A DNA stretch of 52,539 nt from Paludibacteraceae bacterium (GTDB lineage Bacteria; Bacteroidota; Bacteroidia; Bacteroidales; Paludibacteraceae). Shown here piece by piece: positions 51,728-52,539 of this stretch. The notes below the pieces were generated by a model. That model made no database searches. It had not been told where the DNA came from and worked only from the letters and a program-made list of their open reading frames with translations. The translations under genes were made by a program, and so were the position numbers. Each line of letters starts with the position of its first letter. Within the stretch, counting starts at the first letter, position 1. Location: positions 1 to 52,539 of the forward strand of contig JAFRNH010000072.1 of assembly GCA_017430235.1 (NCBI GenBank), read 5' to 3'.

Positions 51728-51756
51728 CGCCCGATTTAATTAAAAATTTTTGAGTT

Positions 51757-52026
51757 ATGTATTTAGATTCTGCAAAAAAGCAAGAGATCTTCGGACAATA
51801 CGGAAAGTCCAATACCGATACTGGGTCACCAGAGTCTCAGATAGCGCTATTCTCATACCGTATTACCCATTTGACTGAACACATGAAGTCAAATAAGAAG
51901 GATTATAGTACACAAAGATCTTTGAAGATGTTGGTAGGAAAGCGTCGTCGTATGCTTGATTACTTAAAGGAACAAGATATTGAAAGATATCGTTCTATCG
52001 TCAAAGAATTAGGTCTTCGTAAGTAA
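51757..52026 (+). CDS. rpsO: 30S ribosomal protein S15
   Basis: The 89-residue protein matches bS15/uS15 over its full length: DTGSPESQIALFSYRI, LTEHMKSNKKDYSTQRSLKM, VGKRRRMLDYLKEQDIERY and a C-terminal LGLRK. It binds the 16S rRNA central domain early in 30S assembly. It has its own promoter and a strong terminator, so it is monocistronic here. Confidence 0.98.
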   Translation: MYLDSAKKQEIFGQYGKSNTDTGSPESQIALFSYRITHLTEHMKSNKKDYSTQRSLKMLVGKRRRMLDYLKEQDIERYRSIVKELGLRK

Positions 52027-52053
52027 TTCTTCTTGGAGAGAGAAAAAAATGAA

Positions 52054-52080
52054 GGGTGTGTCAAATGGCACACCCTTTTT
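52054..52080. terminator. rpsO terminator, probably bidirectional
   Basis: GGGTGTGTC (52054-52062) pairs with GGCACACCC (52067-52075) around AAAT, followed by TTTTT. An A-rich run on the left side would serve the convergent SecD-like gene. Confidence 0.92.
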
Positions 52081-52122
52081 GTTTGGTTAAATCTATATGT
52101 TTTTGCTTGAAAAGAGACAATG

Positions 52123-52539
52123 TTATTGAGACACATTCGTTGTCTCTGTGAATTCCTCTTCGACAATCTTAACGTTTATGTTCAAGTTTCCTGAATTTAA
52201 TAGTGCGGCTATTTCTTTTGCTTCCTCACGCGAGAATGCTCCTGAAATTTGGCTTTTCCCACCTGTGATAGCATCGCATACCCGTGGTGCAGAGTAAATA
52301 CGACCGTTCAAAACAATGGCGATTTGCTTGCCGATATTTTCCCTTGTGAGATTTTCCCATGCAACAGCGGCTTCAGGAGTCATTTCTAGAGATACGTAGT
52401 TATGACTATTATCGCTTCTCGTTTTTGCACTTGTGATGATATCGCCACTAATAGCAGCTTTCTTCTCTTCTCCGTCCGACTTGAGGGCGATTAATTCGAA
52501 AGTCTCTTCATTCTCTTCTTCATCGTAAGAGTAATAAGG
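52123..52539 (-). CDS. SecD P1-head-like protein lacking the membrane domain (5' end outside window)
   Basis: The visible 138 C-terminal residues match the P1 head of SecD/SecDF: AISGDIITSAKTRSDNSH, SLEMTPEAAVAWENLTRENI, GKQIAIVLNGRIYSAPRVCD, ITGGKSQISGAFSREEAKEI and NVKIVEEEF. In a full SecD the chain goes on after this point to GPSLG and a membrane domain. Here it stops at TTNVSQ, with a TAA at 52123-52125 and no transmembrane segment. A convergent terminator directly downstream suggests that this is a natural end. It is therefore either a stand-alone P1-type paralogue or a truncated secD; the upstream part is needed to decide. SecD helps pull secreted proteins across the inner membrane. 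Confidence 0.8.
   Translation of the reverse strand, partial: PYYSYDEEENEETFELIALKSDGEEKKAAISGDIITSAKTRSDNSHNYVSLEMTPEAAVAWENLTRENIGKQIAIVLNGRIYSAPRVCDAITGGKSQISGAFSREEAKEIAALLNSGNLNINVKIVEEEFTETTNVSQ

Overview
The window looks like a chromosome segment of a Bacteroidales bacterium that has a type IX secretion system (T9SS), most likely a gut or rumen species outside classical Bacteroides. Four lines of evidence support this. Start regions carry the Bacteroidetes -7 box TAnnTTTG and lack a clear Shine-Dalgarno. Four large secreted proteins end in T9SS type A sorting domains. A PorE-like T9SS envelope lipoprotein is encoded. The families present (DUF2851, PCMD, BspA-like LRR, serpin, GH30 xylanase) are typical of the group. 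No tRNA, rRNA, CRISPR array, phage or intact insertion sequence was seen.

Layout. 12-2705 (minus): PLP synthase gene pdxS; a ThiD-like kinase fused to an AraC DNA-binding domain; and a CHAP-like secreted protein that has lost its catalytic Cys. The kinase part has also lost its catalytic residue, and two 16-bp direct repeats lie just upstream of the pdxS promoter, so a vitamin-sensing regulator is proposed. 2930-5276 (minus): a small hypothetical secreted protein, a bL12-like small protein and a secreted serpin. 5566-8640 (plus): a flavodiiron protein and an RlmL-type rRNA methyltransferase with a long Arg/Gly/Asp tail. 9087-20857 (minus): a surface locus of a small OM barrel, a PKD lipoprotein and a 3412-residue SprB-like T9SS protein. 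21084-24725 (minus): glycosyltransferase, Lys-C-like T9SS protease and 5-formyl-THF cyclo-ligase.

25078-36792 (plus): the second surface locus. A 3073-residue protein (BspA-like LRR plus about 34 Listeria-Bacteroides repeats plus T9SS domain) is followed by an OmpA-like barrel protein. Next comes a small mosaic gene that joins the signal peptide of the first to the OmpA-like domain of the second. The two OmpA-like domains share Cys in place of the usual peptidoglycan-binding Asp. 36854-45872: DUF2851, lipid kinase, thioesterase, LRR protein, GH30 glucuronoxylanase, CapA-like lipoprotein and a PCMD protein. 45956-51576 (minus): xseB, PorE-like lipoprotein, thiL, a secreted hypothetical, a DMT transporter and a YciO-type protein. 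51757-52539: rpsO (plus) and the 3' end of a SecD P1-like gene that stops before any membrane segment (minus).

Between the genes lies a family of about nine imperfect 20-22-bp palindromes (GGTGRRTT...AARYTCACC type). Four of them start at or within one base of a stop codon. A GC-rich REP-like hairpin is present twice. The strongest candidates for new biology are the pseudokinase-AraC regulator with its operator, the palindrome family, and the two giant surface loci.
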